Shown here: positions 1 to 10,110 of the stretch, in pieces
Position numbering within the stretch: position 1 is the first letter of the stretch
How the letters are laid out: every line of letters starts with the position of its first letter
NCBI RefSeq assembly: GCF_947493565.1
Contig: NZ_CANLRG010000006.1
Location: 62,001-126,000 of the forward strand
Direction of reading: 5' to 3'
DNA: 64,000 nt
Source of the DNA: an uncultured Lutibacter sp.
GTDB lineage: Bacteria > Bacteroidota > Bacteroidia > Flavobacteriales > Flavobacteriaceae
Translations under genes and position numbers: made by a program
The notes under the pieces: generated by a model
The model's input: the letters and a program-made list of their open reading frames with translations, nothing else
Database searches by the model: none
Told to the model about the DNA's origin: nothing

Positions 1-2638
1 CTGGGGCATTTAACTTGTATATTTTTAAAATTCCTTTACTATTTACTAATTGATTATTTAGGTTTTTTGTTTCAAATAAAATGGTAGTTGTTTTGCTGTT
101 TTTATAAATGTTTTTAGGAACACTTAAATTAGCAGTTAGTGCTTGGTAGCCAACTTTTACCTGAGCGTTTGCAGTTCTAGTTTCTCCATTTATATCGGTA
201 ACATCGGCAGTAATTTCGTAAATAAATATGGGCGCATTGTCTTTGTTAATACTTTTATCTGGAATTGCTTCAAAAGTAATATTAAAGTTTCCTTCTAAAT
301 CGGTAATAGTTTCGCCGTGTGTAATTTCTTGAGCTTTGGAGGTGTTAAAACTTGGACGATACCAATAATACCATTTAGGATATTGAGCTTTTCTATGAAC
401 GCGATAAGTTACTTTGGCATTGCTTATAGTACTTCCTGAATATGCTTGTGCATTTCCATGAATTGTAATTTGATTATTTAATTGATAGCTCTCAGTTATT
501 GGTTGAAAGGATGCTTCAAACTTTGGTCGTTTGTATTCTTCTACTGAAATTTGTGCTTCATCATTTTCAAAGTAAAAATCTACAGTATCATAAAATTTAC
601 TTTTGTATTTATAACTTTCGTCAATTAAAATAGTGTACTGGCCTGTCAATCCATTATTTGGTAAAATAAATTGTCCAGAAACTGCTCCAAAATCATTTAA
701 TTTTAAATCTAATTGTTGAATTTCTTGACCGTTAGGGTCTTCTAAAATAAGTTCAACAAATTCATTTGTGAAAACTTGTGAGTTTTCTTTGGTTTTTTTT
801 ACAAATATTCCTTTAAAGTATACAGTTTGCCCAGGTCTGTATATACTTCTGTCTGTAAAAAGAAACGGTTTAATGGTTATTTCTTCTTGAGGTTTATTAA
901 TTGGAGAATTATTTGTGTGATAAAGATAATAGTCCCTAAAAGCAGCTTCTTCGTTATTGAAACTTATAAAAAAATTCACATTTCTGTGGTATTGATTGGT
1001 TTTAAATTCAAATTCTCCCAGGTTGTTTGTAGTAAATTTTCGATTAATTGGAGCGTTGTATTTTCCAGTATTATAATTTTTAAGATGGACTTTTGCTCCT
1101 ACCAGTGGTTGACCAGTATTTCTATCAATTACTTGAAAACTATTGGTGTCGTTTTTATCATTTAGTACTAAAGCAATATTTGTTACTTGAAGTACGCTGG
1201 TTGCTATAACGCTAGATTGATGTAAGTTTTGACCATTATAAGCTACAATTAGATAGCTGTTATTGTTTAGCGGAGGAATGATTACTTCGGTTGTATGATT
1301 TTGATAATCATTCACAGTTTTCAGCTTTTGTTCGAAATTTGTAGAGGCTTTTTTATTGTTGAAAAAGCCAATTTTATCTTCAATTTTATTGAACTGATTG
1401 AATTGTACGATTTCATTTTGATTCATGTTATAAATTGCAAAGTTCAAAAACTCAACATTTTTATAAGTTACAAGTACTTTACTATACAAATTTGTAGGAA
1501 TATACTTTTCAGCAAGAATATGAAATGTTTTTTCTTCTATTTGTTGTTTTAAAGCCTTACATTTTTTAGCTCCAAAACTGTTTGGAAAATTTTTAATAGC
1601 CTTGTTGCAAATTTCTAAAGCTGCTACTTTTTTAAATTGGTTGTTGTTTTTTGAAGGGTATTCATTGGCTTGTTCGTTGTAAATTGAAGCGATTTCAAAA
1701 TCAATTAAAGTTGAAGCCTCAGCGCTAATAAACTCTTGTTTTAATTTTAGTAATTCTTTTAAATAAATGTTGTTTTTATCATTAAAAGTTGCGTGTTGCT
1801 TTACAAATTGTAAGCGGGCTAAATTAGCACTTATTAAGGCATTTTTATTATTGGTTTTAATATGAAAAGCTATTAAGTTTTGATAGATTTTTAAAGCGTT
1901 TAATTCTAATGATAAAGAATCTTTTGCGTTAAGTTCTATAACTGAAAATTGCTGGTAATTAGTTAAATATTTTGGAGTGTTAATTTCAAATTGATAGCTT
2001 GGTTTTGTTATAGAAGTTTCAGAAGTTTTATAAAATTCTAAAGCATTGTATGATAAAAAGTCAAATAAAGTTGGCCTGTATTTTTTTGAATTTTTTTGAA
2101 GGTTTAAAATAGCATCAAAATTATTCAATGTTGTTTGTTGAGCCATTAACCCATTTTTTAATGAATTTTGAAAATGCATATGAATTTCTGAAAATAGAGT
2201 TGTTAAATCCCAGGTTCTAAAATCTATAGCATCAATTTTTTGATTGGTTTTAGTACGATTATAAAATTTGTACCTATTTTGTTGAAAATATTGCCAATAT
2301 AAATTTGCGAGTACACTTTCTAAAATGTTTTTGGTAGGAAATTCAACAGTAGAGATTTCTTGTTTGAAATTATTAATAATTTTTAATTGAGCATCTTCTT
2401 CAAGAATTAAAGCATATTTAGACTTGTAAAGTAAGCTTTTAATAAGTTGTGAACTGTTATTTTCTTTGGCTGCTTTTTCAAAAATTTGAACAGCTATTTT
2501 TAAGGCAGATTTTGGTAAATCTTTTTTTTCAAAATTGTCAATGCTTTTCCATAAAACATCATAATCTTCATTTTTTTGAGCATTAGCAAAGTTTGAAAAT
2601 AAAAGAATAGTAATTAATGTGAGTGCAACTTTTTTCAT
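1..2638 (-). CDS. Alpha-2-macroglobulin-like protein (N-terminal part, cut by left edge)
   Basis: An open frame of about 879 codons starts with a signal peptide (MKKVALTLITILLFSNFANA) and runs off the left edge without a stop. The first ~550 residues look helical and repetitive, as in the large Bacteroidota alpha-2-macroglobulin (A2M) family. Around residues 590-605 is the MG2 hallmark TDRSIYRPGQTVYFKG. It is followed by an MG3-like stretch (ISVEEYKRPKFEASF) and further beta-rich macroglobulin domains. Bacterial A2Ms are envelope protease traps; many Bacteroidota members have 1800-2000 residues, so about half is visible. The bait region and any thioester motif lie outside, so trap function cannot be judged. 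The export signal suggests a periplasmic or surface location. It is separated by ~80 bp from the OmpA-type gene, which is also leftward. Confidence 0.85.
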   Translation of the reverse strand, partial: MKKVALTLITILLFSNFANAQKNEDYDVLWKSIDNFEKKDLPKSALKIAVQIFEKAAKENNSSQLIKSLLYKSKYALILEEDAQLKIINNFKQEISTVEFPTKNILESVLANLYWQYFQQNRYKFYNRTKTNQKIDAIDFRTWDLTTLFSEIHMHFQNSLKNGLMAQQTTLNNFDAILNLQKNSKKYRPTLFDFLSYNALEFYKTSETSITKPSYQFEINTPKYLTNYQQFSVIELNAKDSLSLELNALKIYQNLIAFHIKTNNKNALISANLARLQFVKQHATFNDKNNIYLKELLKLKQEFISAEASTLIDFEIASIYNEQANEYPSKNNNQFKKVAALEICNKAIKNFPNSFGAKKCKALKQQIEEKTFHILAEKYIPTNLYSKVLVTYKNVEFLNFAIYNMNQNEIVQFNQFNKIEDKIGFFNNKKASTNFEQKLKTVNDYQNHTTEVIIPPLNNNSYLIVAYNGQNLHQSSVIATSVLQVTNIALVLNDKNDTNSFQVIDRNTGQPLVGAKVHLKNYNTGKYNAPINRKFTTNNLGEFEFKTNQYHRNVNFFISFNNEEAAFRDYYLYHTNNSPINKPQEEITIKPFLFTDRSIYRPGQTVYFKGIFVKKTKENSQVFTNEFVELILEDPNGQEIQQLDLKLNDFGAVSGQFILPNNGLTGQYTILIDESYKYKSKFYDTVDFYFENDEAQISVEEYKRPKFEASFQPITESYQLNNQITIHGNAQAYSGSTISNAKVTYRVHRKAQYPKWYYWYRPSFNTSKAQEITHGETITDLEGNFNITFEAIPDKSINKDNAPIFIYEITADVTDINGETRTANAQVKVGYQALTANLSVPKNIYKNSKTTTILFETKNLNNQLVNSKGILKIYKLNAP

Positions 2639-2721
2639 AATTTATTAACTTAAAATAATACAATTAGCAAAAGTTATACCTAAAATAAGTTGAATTGAAA
2701 AAAAATAAAATTTTCTAGAAT

Positions 2722-4626
2722 TTAGTTAAGAATTACAAATTCGCATCTTCGGTTAATTGCATGTTCTTTTTCATTACACATCCAGTCTTTTGAGCAACGA
2801 TTTAAAAGTTGTGTTTCTCCATATCCAACAGATTTAACTCTAAGATTAGCAATACCTTGACTTAAAAGATATGCTCTTACAGATTTAGCTCGTTTGTGTG
2901 ATAGTTCTATATTGTAAGAGTTGGAACCTCGGCAATCAGTGTGAGCACCAATTTCTATAACCATATTGGGGTATTTTTTCATAATAGTTACAATGCTTTC
3001 TAATTCAATTTTAGCATCTGAACGGATATTCCACTTGTCGAAATCAAAAAATATTGGATTTATTTTTATTTGAGTTTTACCATTTTCTTTAACAATTTGT
3101 TTTTCTGCATCTTCATAAGATTCAAGTAATAAAAAGATATCTTTATTGATGTTTCCTTTGGAATCTGTAGAAAAACTTACTTCTGCAGGATTAAATAATT
3201 TTAATGTGCCTTTAAGTTTGTAATGGTTATTTGGTTTAATTTCAAAAGAATAAGCGGCGTCTTTTTCTGTAATTTTGGTTTCAATAATCTCATTTTGATC
3301 ATTCAACAAAGTAACTGTTGAGCCGGGTAATATTTCAAGAGTATTTTTGTTTTTTGCTTGTCCAGAAACATAGTATTTTTTTAGTTGAGTAAATGAGTAT
3401 ATGTCATCGTCGCCTTTACCCCCTGATCTATTTGAAGAAAAATATCCTTTTTCATCATTTTCATCAATTACAAAACTAAAATCATCTAAATTACTGTTAA
3501 TGGGCGCTCCTAAATGAACTGGGGTTGTAAAGTTGTTATTTATAATTTCACTTTTAAATACATCTAAACCACCCAAGCCAATATGTCCATCAGAAGCAAA
3601 ATAAAGGATATTATTTTTGCTTATAAAAGGAAACTGTTCGCGTTGTTCGGTATTAATTTTAGGCCCTAAATTTATAGGTTTTCCATAAGATCCATTTTTG
3701 TTAATTTCAACTACAAATAAATCAAATGAACCTATAGTGCCAGGCATATCAGAAGAAAAGTAAAGTTGAGTTTCATTATAATTTAAAGCTGGATGTTCTA
3801 TGGAGTAATTATTGCTATTAAAAGGAAGCTCAGTAACATTTGTCCAATGGTTGTTTATAAGTTGAGCTTTGTATATTTTTAAGTGTGTAACTTTATGCTT
3901 GTCTCTTTGCTTTTTGTTATTGATAAAGCTATTCCTTGTAAAATACATGGTTTTACCATTTTTAGTAACAATTGCATTTGATTCATGTAGTTTTGTATTG
4001 ATGTTTCCTGCAATTGGTTTTGGGGTAATAATATCACCGCTTTCAGTTAAAATAGCTTCAAATAAGTCTAAATAGGGCTGTTCATTCCATTGGTAGGAGT
4101 TTCCTTCGTTTCTAGTTGAAGAAAAGATAATTTTATCATTAAAAAAACTAGCTCCAAAATCTGAATATGTAGTATTTGCTGTTACATTTTGAATGGTAAT
4201 TGGATAGGTGTTTTTGGTGTTTTCGTTTATAGTATTAGTTTCAGTGACTTTTTTTCTGGTTAATTCTTTTTTTTCTAAATATTTAGTGTACCATAACTCA
4301 GCTTCTTTTAATTGATTGGTTCCTTTTAATGTTTGTGAATATTTAAAAAAATAGGTTGAGTTAACATCTTTTTCGAACGATTGTAATAATAACTTATACC
4401 AGTGAGAAGCGGGTTCCATCTTAGTGTTAAAATAGTAACAATCTCCTAACCTCTCTAAAATTTCTTGAGTTTTAGGTTCAATTTTTAAATATAATTCAGC
4501 AGCAGAAATATAAGCTCTAGTTTCAAATAAATGATTTGCTCGTTTTAAATTTTGTGCGTTTGTGTAGTTTGTTATTAGGATGAACACCCAAATTATATAC
4601 TGTATTTTTTTCATTTTTTTGAGCAT
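2722..4626 (-). CDS. OmpA family protein with TPR and PD40 repeats, downstream of PorP/SprF
   Basis: The protein has 634 residues with an N-terminal signal peptide; a second Met at codon 5 is an equally good start. Domains in order are a short TPR-like helical region (~25-110) and PD40/WD40-like beta-propeller blades (~150-420) with repeated YFSS or YFAS strands such as LYFSSDMPGTIGSFDL and GYFSSNRSGGKGDDDI. A carboxypeptidase-regulatory-like domain (~425-500) and a C-terminal OmpA peptidoglycan-binding domain (~520-634; FFDFDKWNIRSDAKIELE, GAHTDCRGSNSYN) follow. This is the layout of the OmpA protein that commonly follows PorP/SprF in flavobacterial type IX secretion or adhesin operons, anchoring the outer-membrane complex to peptidoglycan. 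It lies 4 bp after the PorP/SprF gene and is last in the three-gene operon. Confidence 0.9.
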   Translation of the reverse strand: MLKKMKKIQYIIWVFILITNYTNAQNLKRANHLFETRAYISAAELYLKIEPKTQEILERLGDCYYFNTKMEPASHWYKLLLQSFEKDVNSTYFFKYSQTLKGTNQLKEAELWYTKYLEKKELTRKKVTETNTINENTKNTYPITIQNVTANTTYSDFGASFFNDKIIFSSTRNEGNSYQWNEQPYLDLFEAILTESGDIITPKPIAGNINTKLHESNAIVTKNGKTMYFTRNSFINNKKQRDKHKVTHLKIYKAQLINNHWTNVTELPFNSNNYSIEHPALNYNETQLYFSSDMPGTIGSFDLFVVEINKNGSYGKPINLGPKINTEQREQFPFISKNNILYFASDGHIGLGGLDVFKSEIINNNFTTPVHLGAPINSNLDDFSFVIDENDEKGYFSSNRSGGKGDDDIYSFTQLKKYYVSGQAKNKNTLEILPGSTVTLLNDQNEIIETKITEKDAAYSFEIKPNNHYKLKGTLKLFNPAEVSFSTDSKGNINKDIFLLLESYEDAEKQIVKENGKTQIKINPIFFDFDKWNIRSDAKIELESIVTIMKKYPNMVIEIGAHTDCRGSNSYNIELSHKRAKSVRAYLLSQGIANLRVKSVGYGETQLLNRCSKDWMCNEKEHAINRRCEFVILN

Positions 4627-4630
4627 TTAG

Positions 4631-5563
4631 TTAAAAGAATCTAGGGGATTTATCATATCCTTTTGTACCCATAATTGCTAAATCATATAGCATAAATAAT
4701 TCATGTGATCCAGAATTAAAAGGTCCTAAATTAGAGATGGTGTGATCATAAGCATACCCAATTCTAAATTCAGGAGTAATTTTAAAATTAATAAGCCCAC
4801 TAAAAGCATCTTCCAATCTATAGCCTAAACCAAATTCTACGTTATCATTAAATAAAATATTTGTAGTAAAGTCAATAGTTATTGGAGCACCTTTCACCGC
4901 TTTTGCCATAAAAGCAGGTTTTAATTTTAATTGAGGGTTAATTTTAAATACATAACCGCTTGTTAAAAATAGGTGAGGTTCTTCTGTACCTTTATATTTA
5001 CCATTATTTCTATCGAGATGTTTAGCTTTTAAAATTGTGGGAACTGACACTCCTAAATAAAAATTATGGGTGTTATAGTAAATACCTGTGCCAATGTTAA
5101 AATAGGATTGATGAATATTATCTGCAAAATTTGGGTCAGAAAAAACATCGCCAGATTCCAATTCAAAACCATTAAAATCTACATCAAAAAGCGTAGCACC
5201 TATTTTTAAACCAAAGGATAAATTTCCATGAGATTCTAAATTTAATTTGTAGGCAATATCAGCATACAAATTATTTTCTTTAACAACTTCACCTATATTA
5301 TCGTTAATTAATGAAAAACCAACTTCAATAGTTTCACTTATTGGAGTATGAACAAATAAATTTGATGATTTAGGTGCTCCAATTACTCCAACCCATTGCG
5401 TTCTGTGTAAAGCACCAATGTTTACAAACCCTAGGTTATCTGTTGTATAAGCAGGGTTTACAACACTCATATTGTACATATATTGTGTAAATTGAGCATC
5501 TTGCTGCGACCACATAAATATTGTTGTAAAAACGAGGATAAATTTTAAAAGTATTTTTTTCAT
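4631..5563 (-). CDS. Type IX secretion membrane protein, PorP/SprF family
   Basis: This 310-residue protein starts with a signal peptide cleaved near MWSQQDAQFTQYMYN. The sequence QQDAQFTQYMYNMSVVNPAY directly after cleavage is the classic start of PorP/SprF proteins. The rest is an outer-membrane beta-barrel of alternating strands ending in aromatic residues. In Flavobacterium johnsoniae SprF is required for surface delivery of the partner adhesin SprB, and genomes carry several adhesin-specific copies. Here the gene sits 2 bp downstream of a gliding-motility C-terminal-domain adhesin and 4 bp upstream of an OmpA/PD40 gene, so it most likely serves that adhesin rather than being the core PorP. 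Confidence 0.92.
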   Translation of the reverse strand: MKKILLKFILVFTTIFMWSQQDAQFTQYMYNMSVVNPAYTTDNLGFVNIGALHRTQWVGVIGAPKSSNLFVHTPISETIEVGFSLINDNIGEVVKENNLYADIAYKLNLESHGNLSFGLKIGATLFDVDFNGFELESGDVFSDPNFADNIHQSYFNIGTGIYYNTHNFYLGVSVPTILKAKHLDRNNGKYKGTEEPHLFLTSGYVFKINPQLKLKPAFMAKAVKGAPITIDFTTNILFNDNVEFGLGYRLEDAFSGLINFKITPEFRIGYAYDHTISNLGPFNSGSHELFMLYDLAIMGTKGYDKSPRFF

Positions 5564-5565
5564 TT

Positions 5566-8500
5566 TTAACGACTTATATATAACCTCCCTTGTATTGGTT
5601 TTTTAGCACTCTCATTAAAGTAAATTATAAAATAGTAAACTCCTGTTGGTACCAATTCATCAGTTCCATATAGCCTTCCATTCCAATCAACTTTTGAGGC
5701 ATTTGAAGTATAGACTTTAGCACCCCATCGATTGAAAAACTCTACCTTAAAATTAGGATACAGTTCTCGTAAATATTTAATATGAAAAGTGTCATTATTC
5801 CCATCTCCATCAGGCGAAAATCCATCGTAAATTTCAATATCATACGCTTCACAAGCGTTTAATGTTACTGTTACAGCTAATGGAGTTGGACTGGTACATC
5901 CACTTTCATTTTTCTCAACAGCATAATAAGTTTTTCCTTCTATTAAAATTTCTGACATTGAAAGTATGGATCCATTTGGATATGAATTGTACCAAATAAT
6001 CTCTCCGTCATTTGCTGTCGAAACGTTTAAGTTAAGTTCAAAAAGTGTAGGGTTGTTAATTTTACAGAATTTATTTCCTGAAGGAGTAATTGTAGGTGTT
6101 TCAACATTTATTAAGGAAACCGTTGTCACTATCCTTATGGAGCTTTCACAATTTGTTGATGAATTTACTTGTGCTGCCCAATAACTAACACCATCAAGTA
6201 ATTCTGTTGTAGCACTTAAAGGTGTTGTATCATTTTCTGAGATATACCAAACTACATTATTGCCCTCAACTTGAAGATCTGTAATAGTTGGGTTGTCAGA
6301 TTTACAAAAAGTTTGTACGGTATTTTCAATTACTGGAGGAGCTGTTTCTACCATTTTTACTGTAACTATTAACCTAGAGGTGCTTTCACATCCTGTAGCA
6401 TCATTTACGGAAGCGGCCCAATAATCTTCTCCATCGATTAATAATTCCGTTGGATTTAAAGCTGTTGTTGAATTTTCAGTTTCAAACCATACAATTGATT
6501 CTCCATCAGCTTCTAAATTAGCAACAGTAGGGTTATTGACAGTACAAAATAGTTGAGTTGTATCAGAAGTTGTAGGTACAATTGGGTTTATTATAGTTAC
6601 ATTAACAAGAAGCCTGCTATTGCTTTCACAACTATTATTTGTTTGGCTCGCCCAGTAATCTTCACCATCAACTAATAGTTCATTTTCATTTAATGGAGTT
6701 AATGAGGTTTCAGTGTCATACCAAGTTAAATTTGTTCCATTAGCATTTAAATTGGCAATGGTTGGTTTGTTTGGTAAATAATTTTGAACACAAAAGTTCT
6801 GATTTATTACTGTACTTGTTGGAGGTGGAGTTGAAATTATAGAAGCGGTAATTTTTAACCTTGAACTACTTTGACAGCCATTAGAATTGGTTTGTGCAGC
6901 CCAATAATTTGCTCCATCAACTAAAAGTTCCTCTTCATTTAGTGGAGTTGATGAAGTTTCGGAAGCATACCAAAGGATGTTTGTTTCATGAATGCTTAAA
7001 TTTTCAATGGTAGGATGATCAACTTCACAAAAAGTTTGAGTTGTTTGAGATGTTGTTGGAGTTTCAACCTCTATAAGATGAGCTATAATTTTTAATCTAG
7101 AAGCACTTTGACAACCATTAGTATCGGTTTGTGTAGCCCAATAATCTTCCCCATTAATGATTGGCTCATTTTCATTTAGTGGAGTTGATGAAGTTTCAGT
7201 ATCATACCATAATAAATTTGTTCCATTAGCAATTAAATTAGTAATGGTTGGGTTGTCATTTTTACAAAAATTCTGATTGGTTTCAGTGGTGGTAGGTAGA
7301 GGAACACTTATAATGTTAGCACTAACTTTTAATCTTGAATTGCTTTGGCAACCAGATGCATTAGTTTGACTTGCCCAATAATCTTCTCCATTTATAATTG
7401 GCTCATTTTGATTTAGTGGTGTTGATGAGGTTTCAGAGTCGAACCAAAGTATATTGCTTCCTTCTGCGTTTAAATTTGCGATTATTGGATTGTTAATTTC
7501 ACAAAAAGTTTGTGTTGTTGAATTTGTTGTTGGGGGTGGTGTTTCAGTAATATTAACAGTGATGCTGGCAGAATTACTTGGACAAACTCCTAAGGTACTT
7601 GAAACAGTATAGATATAGGTTCCAATAGTATTAATATTGGGTTCAAAAGTACCTAAATAACCATTTGATAATTCACTAGGACCTGACCAAGTACCTGTAG
7701 TTTCAGGATTACCACCTAATATTTCAAATAAATTAGTGGTTTCTAAATCAATTTCGCAAACTATATATGAATTGCTTTCTCCTGAATTAGGTACAGAATC
7801 GATTGCTACAATTGTTTGAGAACGAATACTACTTTCACAAGGAAAAGAAATTTCAGCAGCCCAATAGTCTTCACCATTTATTAAAAGTTCATCGGGAGAC
7901 AAAGGGGTAATAGAAGTTTCAGAATCGTACCAAATTATGTTTGTGCCAGCTGCTTGTAAGTTGCTAACGGTTGGATCTGGAGGAGCACAAAATGACTGAA
8001 ATGGTTCAGTAGTTGGAGGAGGAGGATTAATGATGGTTACCGTGGTAGGAAATCGATCACTTACACAGCCATTTTCAGTTTGTTGTACCCAATATGTTTT
8101 ACCATCAATTAAAAGTTCATCGTTTGGTAAAAGGTTTCCTCCAGTTTGGGCATCAAACCATTCAATATTTGTTCCTGTAGCTGATAAATCTGCTACTGTA
8201 GGGTTGTTGCTAGCACATTTTCCAACAAAAACATCCACATCTTTTGGAATATCTCCATAAACTTCTACAGAAATAGCAAGTCTGCTAGTGCTACATCCTC
8301 CATTACTAATATCATCAGCATAGTAAATGGTGTCATCTATTAATAAATCGGTTAACTTATATTCATTTCCTCCAGAAGGAGCATCGTACCAAGCAATAAG
8401 AGTTCCAGATACTATTAAGCTTTCTATAGTATTGTTATCATTTTTACAAAAAGTTTGAATAGGTTCACCAGAGGGGATATCATTTGTGCATTGGGCATTT

Positions 8501-8580
8501 GAATTTAAATTACTACATAATAAAATAAATATAAATAGCAATACAGTTTTATAGGAAATAGAAATCTCTTCTTTTTTCAT
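5566..8580 (-). CDS. Repeat adhesin with type B T9SS (gliding-motility) C-terminal domain
   Basis: A 1004-residue exported protein with an N-terminal signal segment (~10-30). The body is about ten Ig-like repeats of 65-80 residues (CHU_C-associated type). Each begins with an FC..(N/D)NPT(I/V)..L motif and continues with a W(Y/F)DSET.(S)TPLN block, a GE(D/T)YWA block and a Cys-Ser-Arg block. One unrelated beta domain (~245-335) interrupts the array between repeats 3 and 4. The last ~90 residues (FSPDGDGNNDTF, FFNRWGAKVY, PTGVYYFII) match the gliding-motility-associated C-terminal domain that directs type IX secretion of SprB-like adhesins. The paired Cys in each repeat suggest one disulphide per module. 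It is first in an operon with PorP/SprF and OmpA genes; a cell-surface adhesin is the likely role, ligand unknown. Confidence 0.9.
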   Translation of the reverse strand: MKKEEISISYKTVLLFIFILLCSNLNSNAQCTNDIPSGEPIQTFCKNDNNTIESLIVSGTLIAWYDAPSGGNEYKLTDLLIDDTIYYADDISNGGCSTSRLAISVEVYGDIPKDVDVFVGKCASNNPTVADLSATGTNIEWFDAQTGGNLLPNDELLIDGKTYWVQQTENGCVSDRFPTTVTIINPPPPTTEPFQSFCAPPDPTVSNLQAAGTNIIWYDSETSITPLSPDELLINGEDYWAAEISFPCESSIRSQTIVAIDSVPNSGESNSYIVCEIDLETTNLFEILGGNPETTGTWSGPSELSNGYLGTFEPNINTIGTYIYTVSSTLGVCPSNSASITVNITETPPPTTNSTTQTFCEINNPIIANLNAEGSNILWFDSETSSTPLNQNEPIINGEDYWASQTNASGCQSNSRLKVSANIISVPLPTTTETNQNFCKNDNPTITNLIANGTNLLWYDTETSSTPLNENEPIINGEDYWATQTDTNGCQSASRLKIIAHLIEVETPTTSQTTQTFCEVDHPTIENLSIHETNILWYASETSSTPLNEEELLVDGANYWAAQTNSNGCQSSSRLKITASIISTPPPTSTVINQNFCVQNYLPNKPTIANLNANGTNLTWYDTETSLTPLNENELLVDGEDYWASQTNNSCESNSRLLVNVTIINPIVPTTSDTTQLFCTVNNPTVANLEADGESIVWFETENSTTALNPTELLIDGEDYWAASVNDATGCESTSRLIVTVKMVETAPPVIENTVQTFCKSDNPTITDLQVEGNNVVWYISENDTTPLSATTELLDGVSYWAAQVNSSTNCESSIRIVTTVSLINVETPTITPSGNKFCKINNPTLFELNLNVSTANDGEIIWYNSYPNGSILSMSEILIEGKTYYAVEKNESGCTSPTPLAVTVTLNACEAYDIEIYDGFSPDGDGNNDTFHIKYLRELYPNFKVEFFNRWGAKVYTSNASKVDWNGRLYGTDELVPTGVYYFIIYFNESAKKPIQGRLYISR
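5868..8460 (-). repeat. Tandem Ig-module coding repeats of the adhesin
   Basis: Within the adhesin gene, about ten imperfect tandem units of 200-250 bp encode the Cys-bounded Ig-like modules. The central units (about 6650-7500) are the most alike: the protein blocks ETSSTPLN, NGEDYWA and QTFC recur nearly unchanged. The outer units are more diverged. One non-repeat domain lies at roughly 7560-7790. The array is read from the translation; unit boundaries are approximate. Confidence 0.8.
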
Positions 8581-8724
8581 ATAAGTTAGTTAGTTTGATA
8601 TACTTTTTTATAAAGTATAAGATAAGAATTTTTTTTAAGATGAGATTTAATTAAGATAGGAAAAAAAACAAGTTATAAACAGGTTATTAATAAATTTGTA
8701 CTTCAATATTAGTCTTACTTTATG

Positions 8725-8732
8725 TACATTTG
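8725..8732 (+). promoter_or_regulatory. Putative -7 promoter element (TACATTTG) for mpl
   Basis: TACATTTG fits the Bacteroidota -7 consensus TAnnTTTG and ends 22 bp before the mpl start codon. A TTTG that could serve as the -33 element lies at 8695-8698, but the spacer of 26 bp is longer than usual. The assignment is by motif and position only. Confidence 0.4.
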
Positions 8733-8754
8733 AACTAGCAAAATTATATAATAA

Positions 8755-10110
8755 ATGAAAGTACATTTTATAGCTATTGGTGGTAGTGCAATGCATAATT
8801 TAGCCATAGCTTTACATAAAAAAGGATACCAAGTTACAGGAAGTGATGATGTTATATTTGAGCCATCAAAATCGAGATTAAATGATAGAGGACTATTACC
8901 TAGTGAATTTGGGTGGTTCCCAGAAAAAATTACTAATAAATTAGAGGTAATAATTTTAGGAATGCATGCCAAAGCTGATAACCCTGAATTGATAAAGGCT
9001 AAAGAGTTAGGACTTCAAATTTATTCTTATCCTGAGTTTTTATATGAACAATCCAAAGATAAAACAAGGGTTGTTATTGGTGGTTCGCATGGAAAAACTA
9101 CCATTACTTCTATGGTACTGCATGTACTGAATTATCATGAAATGGATGTTGATTATATGGTGGGAGCGCAATTGGACGGTTTTGATACCATGGTTCACTT
9201 AACTTCAGAAAATGAATTTATAGTGTTGGAAGGCGATGAATATTTATCTAGTCCAATAGATTTAAGACCTAAATTTCATTTATATAAACCTAATATTGCA
9301 CTTTTAAGTGGAATTGCTTGGGATCATATTAATGTTTTTCCAACTTTTGATAATTATGTAGAACAGTTTTCAATATTTACAAATTCATTAGTTAATGGAG
9401 GGATTATGGTGTATAATGAAGAGGATGAACTAGTAAAAAAAGTAGTTGAAGAATCTGAAAACCCTATTAAAAAATATCCTTATAAAACTCCAGATTACAA
9501 AATAAAAAATGGAACTACTTTTATTGAAACTTCTGATGGAGAAATGCCTTTAGAATTTTTCGGAAAACATAATTTACAAAACATGGCAGGTGCCAAATGG
9601 ATTTGTCAGCATATGGGTATTGGTGAAGATGAATTTTATGAAGCAATTTCAAGTTTTAAAGGGGCAAGTAAAAGACTTGAAAAAATAGCTGAAAATAACA
9701 ATACTGTAATTTTTAAAGATTTTGCACATTCACCAAGTAAAGTAGAAGCTACTACTAAGGCTGTTAAAAATCAGTATGCTGATAGAACCGTATTAGCTTG
9801 TTTAGAATTACACACTTACAGTAGCCTAAATGCAAATTTTTTAAGGGAATACGAAGGTGCTTTGGAAAGTGCAGATATTGCAGCTGTTTTTTATTCTCCA
9901 CATGCTTTAGAAATTAAAAAACTTGAAAAAGTAACTGAAGAACAAATAAAAAAAGCCTTTAATAGAAGTGATTTAATTGTGTATACCAACCCTAAAGAAT
10001 TTAAAGATTTTCTGTTTAATCAGAATTTTAAGAACACAGCATTACTTTTAATGAGTTCAGGAAATTATGGAGGTTTAGATTTTGAAAAATTCAAAGAACT
10101 TTTAGCTTAA
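8755..10110 (+). CDS. mpl: UDP-N-acetylmuramate:L-Ala-gamma-D-Glu-meso-DAP ligase (murein tripeptide recycling)
   Basis: The 451-residue product is a Mur ligase. It has an N-terminal MurC-like Rossmann domain (KVHFIAIGGSAMHNLA, residues 2-17), the ATP-binding P-loop GGSHGKTT (109-116), a central domain with EGDEY (~159-163), and a C-terminal domain from ~305. The opening IGGSAMHNLA, with GSDD at 29-32, distinguishes Mpl-type ligases from MurC. Mpl joins the recycled tripeptide L-Ala-D-Glu-DAP to UDP-MurNAc in the cytoplasm. Length is normal for the family. The gene is transcribed alone, divergent from the adhesin operon across a 174-bp AT-rich gap. A Crp/Fnr-like dyad that probably serves the next operon begins right after its stop codon. 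Confidence 0.93.
   Translation: MKVHFIAIGGSAMHNLAIALHKKGYQVTGSDDVIFEPSKSRLNDRGLLPSEFGWFPEKITNKLEVIILGMHAKADNPELIKAKELGLQIYSYPEFLYEQSKDKTRVVIGGSHGKTTITSMVLHVLNYHEMDVDYMVGAQLDGFDTMVHLTSENEFIVLEGDEYLSSPIDLRPKFHLYKPNIALLSGIAWDHINVFPTFDNYVEQFSIFTNSLVNGGIMVYNEEDELVKKVVEESENPIKKYPYKTPDYKIKNGTTFIETSDGEMPLEFFGKHNLQNMAGAKWICQHMGIGEDEFYEAISSFKGASKRLEKIAENNNTVIFKDFAHSPSKVEATTKAVKNQYADRTVLACLELHTYSSLNANFLREYEGALESADIAAVFYSPHALEIKKLEKVTEEQIKKAFNRSDLIVYTNPKEFKDFLFNQNFKNTALLLMSSGNYGGLDFEKFKELLA

Noticed and set aside
827-1552. Two plus-strand open frames in the left region
   Set aside because: They are antisense to the alpha-2-macroglobulin frame, which has a clear signal peptide and MG2 motif; the plus-strand translations look like low-complexity shadows.
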